A DNA stretch of 64,000 nucleotides from Anadara kagoshimensis (Eukaryota > Mollusca > Bivalvia > Arcoida > Arcidae), in the NCBI GenBank assembly GCA_021292105.1, contig CM037868.1, forward strand, positions 579,549 to 643,548. The letters run 5' to 3'. Below are positions 62,701-64,000 of this stretch, one piece after another (position 1 is the first letter of the stretch; each line of letters begins with the position of its first letter). The notes beneath the pieces are model-generated. The model was not told the DNA's origin. It saw only the letters and a list, made by a program, of their open reading frames with translations, and did not search any database. A program made the position numbers and the translations under genes.

Positions 62701-62730
62701 TTACCTTTCGTAATCACTGGTGTTATACAG
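50547..62730 (+). CDS. ABCC1-like: Second ABCC1/MRP1-like transporter, 5' half (11 exons)
   Basis: Exons 50547-50723, 51277-51411, 51813-51941, 53537-53653, 54431-54492, 55472-55594, 57248-57496, 59294-59480, 60379-60699, 61484-61621 and 62587-62730 join in frame to 594 codons. The first four give TMD0 (five hydrophobic helices), the next two the L0 linker (CPDSDASALSNWLFLWFTP), the rest TMD1 with TIGEIVNLMSVD and GNRIKLLNEVLNGIKVLKMY, hallmarks of ABCC1/2/3. The presence of TMD0 makes it a long ABCC, not an ABCC4/5 type. The start exon is not seen, and the NBDs lie beyond the window. It is a tandem paralogue of the transporter at 760-7546. Introns carry SINEs, TIR elements and a 49-bp minisatellite. 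Confidence 0.94.
51277..51411 (+). CDS. ABCC1-like: ABCC gene 2 exon: TMD0 helices 2-3
   Basis: Acceptor ATTTCAG, donor GTGAGT, 45 codons. Encodes a hydrophobic helix (VGCVLLFVTVALEVWAY), a loop, and the start of helix 3. The frame stays open past the donor to 51585, but joining at 51411 to LFLTGFIQYLRIKG restores the family pattern. Confidence 0.85.
51674..51766. repeat. Inverted repeat, ~33-bp arms (intron)
   Basis: TGCTACTTTTGATTTTTTAA... at 51674-51706 is complementary to 51734-51766, with about two mismatches. A foldback element. Confidence 0.75.
51813..51941 (+). CDS. ABCC1-like: ABCC gene 2 exon: TMD0 helices 3-4
   Basis: 43 codons between acceptor TTATTTCAG and donor GTAAGT. Encodes LFLTGFIQYLRIKGIPSSGI and the next helix. 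Confidence 0.9.
51985..52312 (-). mobile_element. tRNA-derived SINE (intron)
   Basis: Minus-strand head GGTAGCTCAGTTGGTTAAGT and GAGTTCGAGCCCC. Body with CACGCTTGTTTCGGATGGG and AAGTTCCCTGCTGTATAATG. Ends GGGACGTTCAACACCATTAC. Confidence 0.88.
52548..52862 (+). mobile_element. SINE of a second family (intron)
   Basis: Head GGCCGATTGGTGGACACGAC and ATGGGTTAAAACC. Body TCGGACGAGACTCAAAACTG, AGGTCCCGTGTCTCAGTG, GTAGCCCACCTGTGGCCGG, AAGACGCTTACAACTAGAAG. A second copy is at 56945-57172. Confidence 0.75.
53279..53475. mobile_element. Family D TIR element (intron)
   Basis: Inverted copy of 5733-5936. Ends CAATTGACGGATTGCCGGTC and GGCCGGCGATACGTCAATT are an inverted pair; interior TGGCGGCCAGTGTCG. 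Confidence 0.72.
53537..53653 (+). CDS. ABCC1-like: ABCC gene 2 exon: TMD0 helix 5
   Basis: 39 codons, acceptor TATTTCAG, donor GTATGT. IIHYIYFILLFIEFILHCFA is the fifth TMD0 helix; it is followed by DKRP and LLGK. Confidence 0.9.
53800..54030 (-). repeat. Interspersed repeat with (GACA)n-like tract (intron)
   Basis: Inverted relative of 19183-19520: ATGTCTGTCCGTCCATCC at the left and CTCAAGAGACAGTTCTTGTA at the right. Confidence 0.55.
54431..54492 (+). CDS. ABCC1-like: ABCC gene 2 exon: L0 linker start
   Basis: 62 bases, PQCPDSDASALSNWLFLWFT plus a split Pro. CPE/D-xxASFLS..TFWW is a conserved ABCC linker motif. Acceptor TTTTTGCAG, donor GTAAGT. Confidence 0.9.
54525..55015 (+). repeat. 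Family C repeat in two tandem copies (intron)
   Basis: Copies at 54525-54735 and 54815-55015 share CTAAGGTATACTCCCTCATG, TTGGTCCAAGCACTACTG and CGAAACGNCCGTCTAGTGCT. Confidence 0.75.
55472..55594 (+). CDS. ABCC1-like: ABCC gene 2 exon: L0 linker end
   Basis: Acceptor AATTTCAG, donor GTAACA. Encodes VVLQSYKKTIGRDDLWEQTE, then VVPEFLKAYRQEKK. The motif G..DLW is conserved in ABCC proteins. Confidence 0.9.
55843..56850 (+). repeat. 49-bp minisatellite, ~18 units, with a higher-order duplication
   Basis: Unit CATTGTGCAATTTCAAATTC...TATACAAAGCTTTTGCAAG. Two blocks (to 56490 and 56500-56850) each end with the same cap, CAATTAAAAAACACCNCGTG and TTGTCGACAATCAAGGAA. As 49 = 3 x 16 + 1, all three forward frames stay open and give spurious 345-, 186- and 136-codon frames. 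Confidence 0.95.
56945..57172 (+). mobile_element. SINE of the 52548 family, decayed (intron)
   Basis: Shares GAATGAGACTCAACACTGAG, TCTCAATGGACGCTACAC and GGACGCTTGCAACAAGAAGT with 52548-52862; the head is degraded. Confidence 0.68.
57248..57496 (+). CDS. ABCC1-like: ABCC gene 2 exon: TMD1 entry
   Basis: 249 bases with Lys/Asn-rich linker text, then PSLYMTILKKYWHHWLLGAT and LIQPLVL, the first TMD1 helix region. Acceptor ATAATTTCAG, donor GTACGT. Ends with two bases of Ser, completed at 59294. Confidence 0.9.
57510..57720 (+). repeat. Family A repeat (intron)
   Basis: CCGATTCACGTCCGAATCAC, AGAACTTCCATCAGGAAAAT, TAGGTAGCTACACCCGTCA. Closely related to 6160-6365. Confidence 0.68.
58059..58165 (+). 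other. Exon-like segment, possible poison exon
   Basis: Acceptor ATTTCCCCCAG and donor GTAGGC bound 107 bases with an open frame (QCIAEDQDKYFEECNAS...). Including it would shift the frame and give a stop inside the next exon (TAG at about 59359). The flanking exons 57248-57496 and 59294-59480 join cleanly without it. Confidence 0.35.
58789..58946. repeat. Loopless 158-bp near-perfect palindrome
   Basis: Arms of 79 bp meet at GCGTAGC|GCTACGC (58861-58874) with a single mismatch near 58848. The outer arm reads GAATTGAATTGCACTTTTTA. Lies in an intron of ABCC gene 2. Confidence 0.95.
59294..59480 (+). CDS. ABCC1-like: ABCC gene 2 exon: TMD1
   Basis: 187 bases; the first base completes Ser, then GLIDYIERG, PVWHGYALAFAMPLLGE and SLGLQIKSALIGAIYEK, which matches the RIKTAVIGAVYRK segment of ABCC1. 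The acceptor TTTTCGACAG directly follows a (TTTA)n tract (59243-59282). Confidence 0.92.
59805..60000 (+). repeat. Family A repeat (intron)
   Basis: CATACCAATCCATGTCCAAA, GTTTGAACTTCCACCAG, TAGCTAACTACACCCGCCG. Confidence 0.65.
60379..60699 (+). CDS. ABCC1-like: ABCC gene 2 exon: TMD1 core
   Basis: 107 codons. ALTMSNKSKKNYTIGEIVNL, MSVDCLRIQDA, two hydrophobic helices, then GNRIKLLNEVLNGIK. GEIVNLMSVD and the final motif are near-invariant in long ABCC proteins. Acceptor CTATTAAAG, donor GTAACA. Confidence 0.95.
60735..60880 (+). repeat. Family C repeat (intron)
   Basis: TTTCATAATTTTGGTGGTCC, CAACTGATGAGGAAATG, TCGAAACGTCTGTCC, AAACTGGTATAATAT. Confidence 0.6.
61484..61621 (+). CDS. ABCC1-like: ABCC gene 2 exon: TMD1 (VLKMYAWE)
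   Basis: 46 codons between acceptor TATATAG and donor GTAAGT. VLKMYAWENVFTEKITKIRR matches the VLKLYAWE signature of ABCC1; a helix follows. Confidence 0.94.
62140..62405 (-). mobile_element. tRNA-derived SINE, decayed (intron)
   Basis: Minus-strand head GTAGCTCAACTCAGTAGGGT. Body GGTAGTGATTGTTCTTTCGC, AAAGTCCCGGGGTTCTTCAG and TGCCCTGAGCGCACTGC. Box B is degraded. Confidence 0.65.
62587..62730 (+). CDS. ABCC1-like: ABCC gene 2 exon: TMD1 last helices
   Basis: 48 codons, acceptor TTTTCCAG, donor GTAAGT. MHYFLILAYILTSSQFFDPQ, then KAFVTLSLVNILRYPLTVLP, as in the ABCC1 segment before NBD1. This is the last exon seen. Confidence 0.94.
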
Positions 62731-62784
62731 GTAAGTGACGATAATAAACTGCTCTCTATAAATAACTAAACATCACAGTATTGT

Positions 62785-63025
62785 TGATAAGTTTGATGTC
62801 TCTGTGTCCAGGATTGCCTTGGATATATTTGACGTCTCATAGTTCCATGTTCCTTTCACACAATTTTGATTACACACGTGACGGGTGTAGCTAGCTAAAC
62901 AGGAGGTGCTTACCCTTCCGGAGCACCCGGCCTCACTTCCCTGGTGGGAGTTCACGTGTCTAACCTAACTTGTCAGTTCCAAAGTTTTTACTTTGCTTCT
63001 GGATTGTGATTCGGAAATGGATAAG
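62785..63025 (-). repeat. Family A repeat, inverted (intron)
   Basis: ACACGTGACGGGTGTAGCTA, CCCGGCCTCACTTCCCTGG, GAGTTCACGTGTCTAACC. Confidence 0.68.
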
Positions 63026-63409
63026 TATGTTTGTTTTTGATTAAACAAATGTATATTTGCCATAAGTTTACATTATAATCATCGTATCCACTTCTGTTCA
63101 TAGAATTGAAATGTTGAATTTTTTCTGTATTTGTAAGTAATAATTTATCTGTATGATCTTTATGTATGTAATAAAGTTGTTTTTTTGAAAATCAATTTTC
63201 TTTGATTTTTCTGAAACTTTTGGAGAAAATATAGAAATCTGGAAAAATGACATTTTCCAGATAAAACACTATTTCAGCTGAAAAACATTCAGCTTTATCA
63301 TAACGATGTTTTCAACAATTTAATTTTGTGAAGGTTTTGAATCTGTTATGATAGGACCAGTTTAAAACATGTGTGATAATTTATAGACGGTAGTGTAGAT
63401 TTATTCAAG

Positions 63410-63565
63410 GAAACACAAACATACGGGCTGATATCCGAATCACAATCCCAAAAGTCGAACACAAACATAGCGGTCCATGTTCAATTCAGAATCCCAAAAG
63501 TCAAACACAAACATACCGGTCCATCTTCAAATGAGAATCCATATTCCATCGCAGTACAAAAGCAA

Positions 63566-63603
<38 letters not shown>

Positions 63604-63720
63604 AAAGAAGAAGCATAAGCAAACAAACCAGACTTTTCTGAATCACAATTTCAAAAGCAAATTTAAAACATTGAAACGTTCAAGTTAATTTTAACACAGG
63701 AATTTCTACCAGGAAAATGA
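63410..63720 (+). repeat. Family A related repeats with A-run (intron)
   Basis: CAAACATACCGGTCCATSTTC-type units recur three times. An A32 run lies at 63570-63601, and AGGAATTTCTACCAGGAAAA is near the end. Confidence 0.6.
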
Positions 63721-63835
63721 ATATTTAATTCGATGGAACAATCAAACACCCACTATTCTATTATATTCATAATTAAATGCCAAATCATATTTTAAAGCTG
63801 AATTAAAATCTCTCAACGCTCCGGTTACCTCTAAG

Positions 63836-64000
63836 ATACCACTGCAGTAGCTCAGTTGGTAGAGAGCTGGCTCCGCTAGTGAAATGTTATGGGATCGAAA
63901 CCTGACTAGGTATGACACTAGACTTAAAAGTGGGTAGTTACTGTTCTTTCGCTAACACTTGGTATTACGAACTGAAAGTCAAGGTTCTTTCAGATGGGAA
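63836..64000 (+). mobile_element. tRNA-derived SINE, cut by window end
   Basis: Head GCAGTAGCTCAGTTGGTAGA and GGGATCGAAACCTGA. Body AAGTGGGTAGTTACTGTTCT and GTCAAGGTTCTTTCAGATGG. Continues past 64000. Confidence 0.85.

Overview
This window looks like nuclear DNA from an invertebrate animal, most likely a mollusc and probably a bivalve. The base composition is AT-rich, and short exons with matching phases are separated by introns of about 0.3 to 3.8 kb. There are tRNA-headed SINEs, LINE fragments, many short elements with terminal inverted repeats (TIRs), and abundant minisatellites. The mollusc assignment is inferred from repeat style and protein type and has not been tested. No prokaryotic features were seen (operons, CRISPR, Shine-Dalgarno sites).

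Three genes are present. (1) Positions 1-7546, plus strand: the 3' half of an ABCC1/MRP1-like transporter, nine exons covering the second membrane domain and the complete second nucleotide-binding domain. (2) Positions 34502-17719, minus strand: a gene encoding an unusual chimera, in order a KMT5A-like SET methyltransferase domain, an acidic stretch built from duplicated exons, two zinc-finger-like motifs, a tyrosine-recombinase catalytic core, a basic linker and a small SANT/Myb-like C-terminus. Twelve exons join in phase; three more upstream are tentative. The largest exon (20551-22333) carries four single-base breaks at homopolymers or base doublets. (3) Positions 50547-62730, plus strand: the 5' half of a second ABCC1/MRP1-like transporter (TMD0, linker and most of TMD1, eleven exons); its start exon and its nucleotide-binding domains are not seen. 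The two transporters are tandem paralogues on the same strand, with the SET/recombinase gene between them in the opposite direction.

The rest is repeat-rich intergenic DNA. 7.5-16 kb holds minisatellites and AT-rich sequence with no gene seen. 15.8-17.2 kb is a TTAA-flanked TIR element next to an array made from the 3' end of gene 2. 34.6-50.5 kb is a transposon graveyard: a TIR family with subterminal repeats, an RTE-type LINE remnant, a second 5'-truncated LINE split by a SINE with a clear target-site duplication, and several tandem arrays. The same short TIR families occur in introns of both transporter genes.

The most interesting object is gene 2. It joins a histone-methyltransferase-type domain to an apparently complete tyrosine-recombinase active site (Arg, Lys, Arg, His and the Tyr nucleophile; the first His of the HxxR motif is Thr) inside a multi-intron gene.
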